Source of the DNA: Streptomyces litmocidini
GTDB lineage: Bacteria > Actinomycetota > Actinomycetes > Streptomycetales > Streptomycetaceae
Length of the DNA stretch: 64,000 nt
Assembly: GCF_014649755.1 (NCBI RefSeq)
Contig: NZ_BMTQ01000006.1
Coordinates: 1-64,000 of the forward strand
Direction: 5' to 3'
How positions within the stretch are numbered: the first letter of the stretch is position 1; each line of letters starts with the position of its first letter. Shown here piece after piece: positions 1 through 8,490 of the stretch. The position numbers and the translations under genes were made by a program. The notes under the pieces were generated by a model that was given only the letters and a program-made list of their open reading frames with translations, had not been told where the DNA came from and made no database searches.

Positions 1-60
1 CAGCCGCAGGCGCAGGCCCAGGCGCAGCCGCAGGCGCAGGCCCAGGCGCAGCCGCAGGCT
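1..60 (+). repeat. 24-bp tandem repeat encoding Gln-Pro-Ala
   Basis: The unit spans bases 1-24, is repeated exactly at 25-48, and is partly present at 49-60. It encodes an alternating Gln-Pro/Gln-Ala stretch in the N-terminal part of the sigma-like protein. The array probably continues left of the window. Confidence 0.85.
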
Positions 61-1050
61 TCGGGCAACGTGCGGCCCAGGGCCGCCGTCAAGCGGGCCG
101 CCAAGCCGCCGCGGGCCCCGTCCCCGGCGCCGGCCATCTCACCGGGCCCCGCCCGCAAAGGCCCCTCGAAGCCGCCGGAGCGGCTGAGACCGGTGGCGGC
201 GGAGGCCCCGGCGGAACCGGCCGCCCCCGCGGGCCCCGCGCAGCCGCCGACCCTCACCCCCGAGGAGGCCTTCGACGCGCTGTACGCGTACGCCGCACCC
301 GGCCTCGTCCACCAGGCGTACCTGCTCACCGGGCGCCGCCGGCTCTCCCGGGAGGCCGTCGAGTACGCCTTCCACCACGCCTGGCAGCGCTGGCCCGAGG
401 TCGCCGTGGACGCGGACCCGGTGGGCTGGGTGCGGGCGACGGCGTACGAGTACGCCCTCTCCCCCTGGCACCGGTTCCGGCGCGCCCACCGGCACCCCGA
501 CGCCCCGCCGGCCGAGGCGAACCTCCGGGCGTTGCTCGGCGCCCTCCTCGAACTGCCTCCGCCGTACCGCCGTACCCTCCTGCTCTACGACGGGCTCGGC
601 CTGGACCTGCCGGAGACGGCGGCCGAGACGGAGGCGAGCACGCCCGCCGCGGCCAACCGGCTGCTGCACGCCCGGACCGTCCTCGGCAGGCGGATCCCCG
701 AGCTCGCCGAGCCGGAGGCCCTGCACCGGTGCCTGAGCGCGCTGGTCGCGGCAGCGCCGACGACGACGCTGCCGCCCGCCCGCACGGTCCGGACGGGCAG
801 CGAGCGCCGGACCCGCGGCTGGACGCGGACGGTGCTCGGGGTGACGGCGGCCCTCGTCGTGGTGACCGGCTTCACGGCGGCGACCGCGCCGACCCGCTAC
901 ATCCCGGTGAACGCCCCCGGCGAGGCCGTCAACGGCGTGCCCGTGCGCGGCGGCCCTCAGAGGCTCGGCCCGGAGGACCTGGAGCTCCGCGACAAGCTGC
1001 GCGCCGAGCCCAACCCGGGCCCGGAACGGCTGGTCCCGGCGGTCGGGTGA
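1..1050 (+). CDS. Sigma-70-like (ECF-type) protein with C-terminal membrane segment, 5' truncated
   Basis: The reading frame is already open at base 1, so the start lies upstream of the window. The first visible residues are a Gln/Pro/Ala repeat, followed by a Pro/Ala-rich linker to about residue 85. Residues about 86-150 resemble sigma region 2 (FDALYAYAAPGLVHQAYLLTG, then WPEVAVDADPVGWVRATAYEY). Residues about 178-230 resemble region 4 (LLELPPPYRRTLLLYDGLGL followed by a helix-turn-helix-like stretch ending in NRLLHARTVL). A hydrophobic helix at about 277-297 is followed by a short tail. This suggests a SigE-family sigma factor or sigma-derived regulator tethered to the membrane. The region 4 helix-turn-helix is divergent (ETAAETEAS), so promoter recognition is uncertain. 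It converges on sucD. Confidence 0.75.
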   Translation, partial: QPQAQAQAQPQAQAQAQPQASGNVRPRAAVKRAAKPPRAPSPAPAISPGPARKGPSKPPERLRPVAAEAPAEPAAPAGPAQPPTLTPEEAFDALYAYAAPGLVHQAYLLTGRRRLSREAVEYAFHHAWQRWPEVAVDADPVGWVRATAYEYALSPWHRFRRAHRHPDAPPAEANLRALLGALLELPPPYRRTLLLYDGLGLDLPETAAETEASTPAAANRLLHARTVLGRRIPELAEPEALHRCLSALVAAAPTTTLPPARTVRTGSERRTRGWTRTVLGVTAALVVVTGFTAATAPTRYIPVNAPGEAVNGVPVRGGPQRLGPEDLELRDKLRAEPNPGPERLVPAVG

Positions 1051-1055
1051 CCGAT

Positions 1056-1107
1056 GCGAAGGGGCCCCGCCCCTCCCGGTCTCCCGGGAGGGGCGGGGCC
1101 CCTTCGC
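1056..1107. terminator. Bidirectional hairpin terminator
   Basis: Bases 1056-1079 and 1084-1107 form a perfect 24-bp stem with a 4-base loop. It lies six bases after the stop of the sigma-like gene and 36 bases from the stop of sucD, so it can end both convergent transcripts. Confidence 0.9.
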
Positions 1108-1143
1108 GTGCTGCCTGTCAGGCCGCTGTGCGTTTCAGCCTGT

Positions 1144-2028
1144 TCAGCCCGCGAGGATGGCGCGCGCCAGCTTGGCGGTCTCGGTCGGCGTCTTGCCGAC
1201 CTTGACACCGGCGGCCTCGAGGGCCTCCTTCTTCGCCTGGGCGGTGCCGGAGGAGCCGGAGACGATGGCGCCGGCGTGGCCCATGGTCTTGCCCTCGGGG
1301 GCGGTGAAGCCCGCGACGTAGCCGACGACCGGCTTGGTGACGTTGGCCTTGATGAAGTCGGCCGCGCGCTCCTCGGCGTCGCCGCCGATCTCGCCGATCA
1401 TGACGATCAGGTCGGTGTCGGGGTCCGCCTCGAACGCCGCGAGGGCGTCGATGTGCGTGGTGCCGATGACCGGGTCGCCACCGATGCCGACGGCGGAGGA
1501 GAAGCCGAGGTCACGGAGCTCGTACATCATCTGGTACGTCAGCGTGCCGGACTTCGAGACCAGGCCGATGCGGCCCGGCTTCGTGATGTCGCCCGGGATG
1601 ATGCCGGCGTTGGACTGGCCCGGGGTGATGAGACCGGGGCAGTTCGGGCCGATGAGGCGGGTCTTGTTGCCCTTCTCGACGGCGTACGCGTAGAACGCGG
1701 CCGAGTCGTGGACGGCGATGCCCTCGGTGATGACGACGGCGAGCGGGATCTCGGCGTCGATCGCCTCGACGACGGCGGCCTTCGCGAAGGCCGGCGGCAC
1801 GAAGAGGACCGAGACGTTGGCGCCGGTCTCCTTCATCGCCTCGGCGACGGTGCCGAAGACCGGGATCTCGGTGCCGTCGAAGTCGACCTTGGTGCCGGCC
1901 TTGCGCGGGTTCACGCCGCCGACGATGTTGGTGCCGTCACCGAGCATGAGCTTGGTGTGCTTCATGCCCGTGGCACCGGTCATGCCCTGGACGATGACCT
2001 TGCTGTCCTTGTTGAGGAAGATAGCCAT
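1144..2028 (-). CDS. sucD: Succinyl-CoA synthetase alpha subunit
   Basis: This 294-residue protein is the alpha subunit of ADP/GDP-forming succinyl-CoA ligase, the substrate-level phosphorylation step of the TCA cycle. The N-terminal CoA-binding fold is seen in [16 protein letters not shown]. The phospho-histidine is in [11 protein letters not shown] (His251), and the GPNCPG motif is at about 127-132. Length is normal for the family. The ATG start has the ribosome site AGGGGAA in the 21-base gap after sucC, so the pair forms an operon with sucC first. Confidence 0.97.
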   Translation of the reverse strand: MAIFLNKDSKVIVQGMTGATGMKHTKLMLGDGTNIVGGVNPRKAGTKVDFDGTEIPVFGTVAEAMKETGANVSVLFVPPAFAKAAVVEAIDAEIPLAVVITEGIAVHDSAAFYAYAVEKGNKTRLIGPNCPGLITPGQSNAGIIPGDITKPGRIGLVSKSGTLTYQMMYELRDLGFSSAVGIGGDPVIGTTHIDALAAFEADPDTDLIVMIGEIGGDAEERAADFIKANVTKPVVGYVAGFTAPEGKTMGHAGAIVSGSSGTAQAKKEALEAAGVKVGKTPTETAKLARAILAG

Positions 2029-2049
2029 GGCTGTGGTTTCCCCTGTCCC

Positions 2050-3228
2050 TTACTTCGCAGCCGCGAGCTCGGCGGCCTTGTCGGCCGCGCCGTCCATGGT
2101 GTCCACGCGCTGCACGAGCGGGTGGTTGGCGTCCGACAGGATCTTGCGACCCAGCTCCGCGTTGTTGCCGTCGAGACGGACGACCAGCGGCTTGGTGACC
2201 TCTTCGCCCTTCGAGGCGAGGAGCTCCAGGGCCTGCACGATGCCGTTGGCGACCTCGTCACAGGCGGTGATGCCACCGAAGACGTTGACGAACACGGACT
2301 TGACGTCCGGGTCGCCGAGGATGATCTCCAGGCCGTTCGCCATGACCTCGGCGGAGGCGCCGCCGCCGATGTCGAGGAAGTTGGCCGGCTTCACGCCGCC
2401 GTGGTTCTCACCGGCGTACGCGACGACGTCCAGCGTCGACATGACCAGGCCCGCGCCGTTGCCGATGATGCCGACCTGGCCGTCGAGCTTGACGTAGTTC
2501 AGGCCCTTGGCCTTGGCGGCAGCCTCGAGCGGGTTGGCTGCGGCCTTGTCCTCGAGCGCCTCGTGCTCCGGCTGGCGGAAGTCGGCGTTGGCGTCCAGCG
2601 AGACCTTGCCGTCGAGGGCGATGACCTCGCCGGAGGCGACCTTGGCCAGCGGGTTGACCTCGACGAGGAGGGCGTCCTCGGCGACGAAGGTGTCCCACAG
2701 GGTCACGAGGACCTCGGCGACCTTCTCGGCGACCTCGGCCGGGAACTTCGCCTGGGCGACGATCTCGCGGGCCTTCTCGATGTCGACGCCCTTGTTGGAG
2801 TCGACCGGCACCTTCGCGAGCTTCTCGGGGGTCGTCGCGGCGACCTCCTCGATGTCCATGCCACCGGCGACGGACGCCATGGCGAGGAAGGTGCGGTTGG
2901 TGCGGTCGAGGAGGTACGAGACGTAGTACTCCTCGACGATCTCCGGAGCGGTCTCCGCGATCATCACCTTGTGGACCGTGTGGCCCTTGATGTCCATCCC
3001 GAGGATGTCCGTCGCGCGGGCGACGGCCTCGTCCGGGGTGGCGGCCAGCTTCACGCCGCCGGCCTTGCCGCGGCCGCCGACCTTCACCTGCGCCTTGACG
3101 ACCGACTTGCCGCCAAGACGCTCGGTGGCCTCGCGCGCCGCCTCAGGCGTGTCGATGACTTCACCGGCCAGCACCGGTACACCGTGCTTGGCGAAGAGGT
3201 CCCTCGCCTGGTACTCGAACAGGTCCAC
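2050..3228 (-). CDS. sucC: Succinyl-CoA synthetase beta subunit
   Basis: This 392-residue protein is the beta subunit of succinyl-CoA ligase, carrying the ATP-grasp nucleotide site. It starts [19 protein letters not shown], the classic SucC N-terminus. The substrate loop GGIT and the conserved DIGGGAS stretch are present. The frame is open further upstream to 3324, but I chose the GTG at 3228 because it gives the family N-terminus and is preceded by AAAGGGAC. It is cotranscribed with sucD. The 410 bases upstream are non-coding and hold two GTGA/TCAC dyads. Confidence 0.97.
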   Translation of the reverse strand: MDLFEYQARDLFAKHGVPVLAGEVIDTPEAAREATERLGGKSVVKAQVKVGGRGKAGGVKLAATPDEAVARATDILGMDIKGHTVHKVMIAETAPEIVEEYYVSYLLDRTNRTFLAMASVAGGMDIEEVAATTPEKLAKVPVDSNKGVDIEKAREIVAQAKFPAEVAEKVAEVLVTLWDTFVAEDALLVEVNPLAKVASGEVIALDGKVSLDANADFRQPEHEALEDKAAANPLEAAAKAKGLNYVKLDGQVGIIGNGAGLVMSTLDVVAYAGENHGGVKPANFLDIGGGASAEVMANGLEIILGDPDVKSVFVNVFGGITACDEVANGIVQALELLASKGEEVTKPLVVRLDGNNAELGRKILSDANHPLVQRVDTMDGAADKAAELAAAK

Positions 3229-3293
3229 GCGCGTCCGTCCCTTTTCTGATGATCGCGGTTCGTTGTCTGCGTGGGCGTGCCGCGGAGGGCAAC

Positions 3294-3309
3294 GTGACTG
3301 CGCTGTCAC
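3294..3309. promoter_or_regulatory. GTGAC-N6-GTCAC inverted repeat upstream of sucC
   Basis: A perfect 5-bp inverted repeat with a 6-base spacer lies 66-81 bases before the sucC start codon. The spacing differs from the Crp-type site at 3407, so it may serve another dimeric regulator or be chance. Confidence 0.35.
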
Positions 3310-3406
3310 AAGGGAGGCGTTCACGGAGTCCGTGGACGCGGCATGTCCGTCTCGCAGGTTATCCCCGTGGGCCGTGGGTCCCTAAATCGCAGGTCGCGCG
3401 AGAGCG

Positions 3407-3420
3407 GTGATACGGGTCAC
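3407..3420. promoter_or_regulatory. Crp-like site GTGA-N6-TCAC upstream of sucCD
   Basis: The sequence is GTGATACGGGTCAC. It fits both the general Crp/Fnr half-sites and, as I recall it, the Streptomyces Crp motif GTG-N6-GNCAC. It lies about 180 bases before the sucC start codon. Confidence 0.4.
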
Positions 3421-3638
3421 AGAACGTACGGACCGGAGGGCTGTCCGTAGGGGTGGCGGGACGGACCCGGAGGCCCCTCGCGGCAGGCGGGGACCGGCCT
3501 TCGGGGTTCTCACGACGCGCCGGGGCCCGGAGTGAGGGCCGTTCCGCCACCCGTGTGATATGGACCTCAGTCGGATCGCGCGCGCCCGTGCGGGTGGTCC
3601 CGCGACGACGGATTCCGCAGTCCTCGGCCCGCCCCGCG

Positions 3639-4802
3639 TCAGCCCTCCGGCAGCGGGAGGGGGCGCTTCTCCAGAGCGGCCGCCATGATCTCCGGGAACA
3701 GGTCGGGGGTGCAGGCGAAGGCCGGGACGCCGAGCGCGGCGAGCGCCGCCGCGTGGTCCCGGTCGTAGGCGGGGGCGCCCTCGTCGGAGAGCGCGAGCAG
3801 CGCGACGAACTGGACGCCGGAGGCCTTCATGGCCGCGACCCGCTTCAGCATCCCGTCCCGGATGCCTCCCTCGTAGAGGTCGCTGACGAGGACGACGACG
3901 GTGTCCGCGGGGCAGGTGATCCTCGACTGGCAGTAGGCGAGGGCGCGGTCGATGTCGGTGCCGCCGCCGAGCCGGGTGCCGAAGAGGACGTCGACCGGGT
4001 CGTCGAGCTGCTCGGTCAGGTCGACGACGGAGGTGTCGAAGACGACGAGGCGGGTCGCGAGCGACCGCATCGAGGCGAGCACCGCGCCGAAGACGGCCGC
4101 GTGGACGACGGAGGCGGCCATGGAACCCGACTGGTCGACGCAGAGCACGACCTCCTTCCTGACCCCCCGGGAGGCGCGCCCGTGGCCGACGAGTCGCTCG
4201 GGGACGACCGTGCGGTGCTCGGGCAGGTAGTGCTTGAGGTTGGCGCGGATCGTGCGGTCCCAGTCGATGTCCCGGTGGCGGGGGCGGCTGATCCGGGCGG
4301 AGCGGTCGAGCGCGCCGGTGAGGGTGGCGCGGGTGCGGGCGGCGAGACGCCTCTCCAGGTCGTCGACGACCTTGCGGACGACGGCCCGGGCGGTCTCCCG
4401 GGTCGTCTCGGGCATCGCCCTGCCGAGGGAGAGGAGGGTGCCGACGAGGTGCACGTCGGCCTCGACGGCCTCCAGCATCTCCGGCTCCAGGAGGAGGGCG
4501 GCGAGGCCGAGCCGGTCGATGGCGTCGCGCTGCATGACCTGGACGACGGAGCTCGGGAAGTACGTGCGGATGTCGCCGAGCCAGCGGGCGACGGAGGGCG
4601 CGGACGCGCCGAGCCCGGCCGATCGGTCCCGTCCGGTGCGGGGGCCGCTCTCGCCCGGGCGGTCGTAGAGCGCGGTGAGGGCTCCGTCCATGGCGGCGTC
4701 GGTGCCGGTGAGCGCCCGGCCGGTGCCGTCGGCCTCCCCACCGCCCAGGACCAGCCGCCAGCGCCGCAGCCGCTCGTCGTCGGTGGGCGTCGGGTGCGTC
4801 AT
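3639..4802 (-). CDS. VWA domain protein, third gene of MoxR-DUF5682-VWA operon
   Basis: This 387-residue cytosolic protein has an N-terminal helical region (1-200) and a C-terminal von Willebrand A domain. The metal-site motif DQSGS is at about 223-227, followed by LGGGTDIDRAL and VSDLYEGG, so the MIDAS residues look intact. VWA proteins next to MoxR ATPases commonly act as substrate adaptors for chaperone-like remodelling or metal insertion. The start ATG overlaps the stop of the DUF5682 gene (ATGA), which implies translational coupling. The molecular target is unknown. Confidence 0.9.
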   Translation of the reverse strand: MTHPTPTDDERLRRWRLVLGGGEADGTGRALTGTDAAMDGALTALYDRPGESGPRTGRDRSAGLGASAPSVARWLGDIRTYFPSSVVQVMQRDAIDRLGLAALLLEPEMLEAVEADVHLVGTLLSLGRAMPETTRETARAVVRKVVDDLERRLAARTRATLTGALDRSARISRPRHRDIDWDRTIRANLKHYLPEHRTVVPERLVGHGRASRGVRKEVVLCVDQSGSMAASVVHAAVFGAVLASMRSLATRLVVFDTSVVDLTEQLDDPVDVLFGTRLGGGTDIDRALAYCQSRITCPADTVVVLVSDLYEGGIRDGMLKRVAAMKASGVQFVALLALSDEGAPAYDRDHAAALAALGVPAFACTPDLFPEIMAAALEKRPLPLPEG

Positions 4803-7129
4803 GCGAGGGCCTCCGTTCCGAGGATGAGGTGGAGGAGCGGCAGCACGGCGTCCGCCCGCTCGGGGTCGGGGTCCGGTGCGAAGCCGGGCACGCCGGGCGC
4901 GGAGGGTCCCGGGCCGCCGGGGCGGGGCCCCCTGGCGACCAGCTCCCCGAGGCTGCGGCGCACGCCCTGCTCGTAGCCGGAGAAGGTGCGCCGCAGCAGC
5001 GGCAGGACGTCGGTGAACGCCCCGGCCGGGACGGACGTCAGCCAGGCGTCGACCAGCCCGAGGAGCCGCTCGTCGTGGACGAGGAGCAGTCCGCCGCCGG
5101 AGGCCCCGCCGACGAAGCCGTCGATCCAGGCGGCGGCGTCGGCCGGCGGGGTGCCGGGCGAGAGGGCGCGGCTCATGAGCAGGGCGGCCTCGCCGTCGGC
5201 CGTCCGGCCCTCGTCGAGCAGGAGCCGGGCGGCCCGCCCCCGCAGGACGCCCGGTGTCCGGTCGCGGTCGGCGAGCCGGCGCAGCACCCCGGCCCACCGG
5301 TCGACGAGGTCGGGGCGGTCCGGGAGGAGGCCGATCGCCGTGTGGACGTCGTCGAGCCGCTCCCGCATCTGCGCGGCGGCGTCCGTGTCGAGTCCGGCGC
5401 AGGCGGGCGGCAGGCCGACGCAGATCCGCTCGGCGATCCCGGCGGCGACCTCGCCGAGGGCCTCCGTGCCGGTGCCGCGGACGTCGCCGTAGCGCAGGGC
5501 GCGGGCCAGGGCCGGGAGGGCCTGCGCCAGGTGGGCGACGTCGGTGTCGAGCGCGGCCCGGTCGGCGAGCGCCCGCATGACGACCGGCAGCGCGTCCCCG
5601 AGCCCGGCGAGGAGGCACTGCTCGGCGAGGGCGGTGATGTCGCCGAGGGCGGTCGCGGCGAGGGCCCGGGACTCGGCCCTGGCGGTGGCGGCGGCCTCGA
5701 CGGTGGTGCCCCAGACGCCGGCCTCGGCGACCCGGACGTGCAGCTCGGGCTCCCAGCGCAGCCGCCAGGTCTCCCGGAAGGTGCCGGTGCCGGCCCGTCC
5801 GGCGGCCGGTTCGCCCCAGGGGACGCCGAGGAGGCGCAGCCGGTGGAGCAGTCGGCTGCGCTCGCCGTCGGTCTCCTTGCGGAGGTCGAGTCCGAGCTCG
5901 CGCTCCTGGGCCTCGGGCTTGAGGCGCAGGGCGCGCCGGCGGCGGTCCAGATCGCGCTGGAGGGGCACGGCGGGGGCGCCGGCCGGCACCTCGCCGAGGA
6001 CGTCGCCGACGACGAGGCGGTCGCGGACGAGGCCGAGCGGCACGTCGGAGCCCTCGCAGAGGACGGCGCGGATCGCGTCGGTCGTCTCGTCGAGGCCGGG
6101 GCGCGGGCGGCCCCGCAGGGCGGCGAGCGTCTCGGCGAGCCGGACGGCCTCGATGACGTGGGCGGAGGAGACGGGGTGGTCCTCGGCCCTGAGGAGCCCG
6201 GCGACCTTCGTCATCCAGCGCTCGACGGGCCGGTCGGGGGCGGCGAAGAGGTGCCCGTACCAGCCGGGCGCGTCGATCCCGGCGCCGTAGCCGGAGCGGC
6301 GGGCGAGTCTGCGGTGGGTCCAGGGGACCCAGGTCAGCTCGGCCTTCGCCCGGGGCAGGCCCTTCAGGAGGGCCTTGTCGGCGGCGACGGTGGTCCTGCG
6401 GGCGAGGGCGGGCACGTGCCAGGCGCCGCAGACGACGGCGACGGAGTCGCCGAACTCCTTGCGGGCGGCGCGCAGCTTGAGCCGCATGTGCGCCTCGCGG
6501 ATCAGGTCGCGGGGGTGTCCGCCGTCTCCGTACGTCTCGCGGAGGGCGCCCATGGCCTCGGCGAGGGCCTCGAAGGGGGCGGTGGGGTCGCCGTCCCCGC
6601 GCAGCTCGACGACGTCCTCCCACCAGCGTTCGGCGTCCTCGTACCCGGCGGCTCCGGCGAGTTCGGCGACCGGGTCGATCCGCGGGCCACCGCTGACCTC
6701 CTCTTCGCCGTCCCCCTCGTCCCTCCAGGTGGGGTCGGCGGCGGCGAGGGTGTGGGCGGCGGGCAGGTCGACGAAGCGGACGGCCGCGCCGTGGTCGAGG
6801 GCCCAGCGGATCGCGACCCACTCGGGCGAGAACTCGGCCATCGGCCAGAACGCGGCCCGCCCCGGGTCGTCCACGGCGTGGGCGAGCAGGGCGACGGGCG
6901 GCCGCATGTCCGGGTCCGCGGCGAGCGCCACGAGGGCGTCGGCCTCGGCGGGTCCCTCGACGAGCACCGCGGCGGGCCGCGCCGCCTCCAGCGCGGCCCG
7001 CACCCCCCGCGCGGACCCGGGTCCGTGATGCCGCACCCCGAGCAGCAGGGGCTCCCCCCGAAGGGCGCCGGAGGCCGGGGGCGGGTCCGGTGGGCGGGGT
7101 GTGCGGGGGGCCGTGGCCGCGCAGGTCAT
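4799..7129 (-). CDS. DUF5682 family protein
   Basis: This protein of 776 residues begins MTCAATAPRT. Near the N-terminus it has LLLGVRHHGPGSARGV (His34-His35) and AVLVEGP, and at 232-238 VVCGAWH. A GxxHH...E motif plus a later GxWH motif recalls the TraB/TIKI/EreA-like hydrolase superfamily, so an enzymatic role in the first 250 residues is my inference. The remainder is helical and rich in Ala/Leu. Both ends overlap neighbouring genes by 4 bases (ATGA), placing it firmly between the MoxR ATPase and the VWA protein. Confidence 0.85.
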   Translation of the reverse strand: MTCAATAPRTPRPPDPPPASGALRGEPLLLGVRHHGPGSARGVRAALEAARPAAVLVEGPAEADALVALAADPDMRPPVALLAHAVDDPGRAAFWPMAEFSPEWVAIRWALDHGAAVRFVDLPAAHTLAAADPTWRDEGDGEEEVSGGPRIDPVAELAGAAGYEDAERWWEDVVELRGDGDPTAPFEALAEAMGALRETYGDGGHPRDLIREAHMRLKLRAARKEFGDSVAVVCGAWHVPALARRTTVAADKALLKGLPRAKAELTWVPWTHRRLARRSGYGAGIDAPGWYGHLFAAPDRPVERWMTKVAGLLRAEDHPVSSAHVIEAVRLAETLAALRGRPRPGLDETTDAIRAVLCEGSDVPLGLVRDRLVVGDVLGEVPAGAPAVPLQRDLDRRRRALRLKPEAQERELGLDLRKETDGERSRLLHRLRLLGVPWGEPAAGRAGTGTFRETWRLRWEPELHVRVAEAGVWGTTVEAAATARAESRALAATALGDITALAEQCLLAGLGDALPVVMRALADRAALDTDVAHLAQALPALARALRYGDVRGTGTEALGEVAAGIAERICVGLPPACAGLDTDAAAQMRERLDDVHTAIGLLPDRPDLVDRWAGVLRRLADRDRTPGVLRGRAARLLLDEGRTADGEAALLMSRALSPGTPPADAAAWIDGFVGGASGGGLLLVHDERLLGLVDAWLTSVPAGAFTDVLPLLRRTFSGYEQGVRRSLGELVARGPRPGGPGPSAPGVPGFAPDPDPERADAVLPLLHLILGTEALA

Positions 7130-8283
7130 GCGCTCACCTCGCGGCAGGCGCGGTAGAAGTCCTTCCAGCCGTCTCTCTCCCTCACGACCGTTTCCAGGTA
7201 CTCCTGCCAGACGGTCCGGTCGGCCGCCGGGTCGCGGACGACCGCGCCGAGGATGCCGGCGGCGATGTCGCCGGGGCGCAGGACGCCGTCGCCGAAGTGG
7301 GCGGCGAGGGCGAGTCCGCCGGTGACGACGGAGATCGCCTCCGCGGTGGAGAGCGTCCCCGAGGGGGACTTGACCTTCGTCCGGCCGTCGGTGGTGACCC
7401 CGTCCCGCAGTTCGCGGAAGACGGTGACGACCCGGCGGATCTCGTCCACGCCGTCGGGCAGGACGGGCAGTTCGAGGGAGCGCCCGAGCTGCTCGACCCG
7501 GCGGGCGACGATGTCGACCTCGGCCTCGGGGGTCGCGGGCAGCGGCAGCACGACGGTGTTGAAGCGGCGGCGCAGCGCGCTGGAGAGCTCGTTGACGCCG
7601 CGGTCGCGGTCGTTGGCGGTGGCGATCAGGTTGAAGCCGGGGACGGCCTGCACCTCCTGGCCGAGCTCGGGGACGGGCAGGGTCTTCTCGGACAGGATCG
7701 TGATGAGGCCGTCCTGCACGTCGGCGGGGATGCGGGTGAGCTCCTCGACCCGGGCGGTCGTGCCCTGGGACATCGCGCGCATCACGGGGCTGGGGACCAG
7801 GGCGTCCTCGCTGGGGCCGTGGGCGAGGAGTCGCGCGTAGTTCCAGCCGTACCGGACGGCCTCCTCGGGCGTGCCGGCGGTGCCCTGGACGAGGAGGGTG
7901 GAGTCGCCGCTGACGGCGGCGGCGAGGTGCTCGGAGACCCAGGTCTTGGCGGTGCCGGGGACGCCGAGGAGGAGCAGCGCCCGGTCGGTGGCGAGCGTGG
8001 TGACGGCGACTTCCACGATGCGGCGCGGTCCGACGTACTTGGGCGTGACGACGGTTCCGTCGGGGAGCGTGCCGCCGAGGAGGTAGGTGGCGACGGCCCA
8101 CGGGGAGAGCCGCCAGCGGGCGGGCCGGGGCCGGTCGTCGGCGGCGGCGAGGGCCGCGAGTTCATGGGCGAAGGCGTGCTCCGCGTGCGGCCGCAGGACC
8201 TCGTCGGCGGTCTGCGGCCGTCCCGTTCCGGTGTCCGTCTCGACACCGGAACCGGGCTTCGCGATGGTTTCGGGCACGGGCAT
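7126..8283 (-). CDS. MoxR-type AAA+ ATPase
   Basis: This 385-residue AAA+ ATPase has a Walker A motif GVPGTAKT at 107-114, a sensor-1 stretch NLIATANDRDRG and an arginine-finger region SSALRRRFNTV. The Walker B position reads VEELTRIP rather than the usual DEI, as happens in some MoxR relatives. A strong ribosome site (GGAGGGG) precedes the ATG. It is the first gene of a three-gene operon and is divergent from the SWIM gene across about 207 bases. It probably powers conformational work on a partner presented by the VWA protein. Confidence 0.93.
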   Translation of the reverse strand: MPVPETIAKPGSGVETDTGTGRPQTADEVLRPHAEHAFAHELAALAAADDRPRPARWRLSPWAVATYLLGGTLPDGTVVTPKYVGPRRIVEVAVTTLATDRALLLLGVPGTAKTWVSEHLAAAVSGDSTLLVQGTAGTPEEAVRYGWNYARLLAHGPSEDALVPSPVMRAMSQGTTARVEELTRIPADVQDGLITILSEKTLPVPELGQEVQAVPGFNLIATANDRDRGVNELSSALRRRFNTVVLPLPATPEAEVDIVARRVEQLGRSLELPVLPDGVDEIRRVVTVFRELRDGVTTDGRTKVKSPSGTLSTAEAISVVTGGLALAAHFGDGVLRPGDIAAGILGAVVRDPAADRTVWQEYLETVVRERDGWKDFYRACREVSA

Positions 8284-8490
8284 GGATCCCCCTCCAGATC
8301 GTTCGACCTGCTGTGCGATCCACCGTGCACCACGCCACTGACAATCGGATGTCGCCGCTGGTCGGCGCCGGTCGGGGAGGTGAGGGAGGGTCAGCCGACG
8401 ATCGCCGGTCGACTCGGTGTTCCTGCCGCCGGCCTCCTCCGTGACCTCGCGGTCCCGCGGCCCGGAGCCGTCCGGAGGAGGGCGTTGTCA

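Larger units (their letters stand above)
3229..3638. other. Non-coding region upstream of sucC
   Basis: No credible gene is seen in these 410 bases. Transcription from both sides runs leftward, so the region must hold the end of the VWA-operon transcript and the sucCD promoter. I could not fix a convincing -35/-10 pair. A TAACCT-like -10 (bases 3354-3359, minus strand) is possible. The notable elements are the two dyads listed separately. Confidence 0.6.

Noticed and set aside
1054..3249. A 731-codon open frame antisense to sucCD
   Set aside because: It mirrors the codon bias of sucC and sucD, has low-complexity Asp/Gly/Leu/Val content and no domain. This is typical of antisense frames in high-GC DNA.
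3639..6821. VWA gene read as a 1060-residue protein starting at 6821
   Set aside because: The first 670 residues are Arg/Pro-rich nonsense opposite the DUF5682 frame. The family start MTHPTPTDDE at 4802 overlaps the upstream stop as ATGA.
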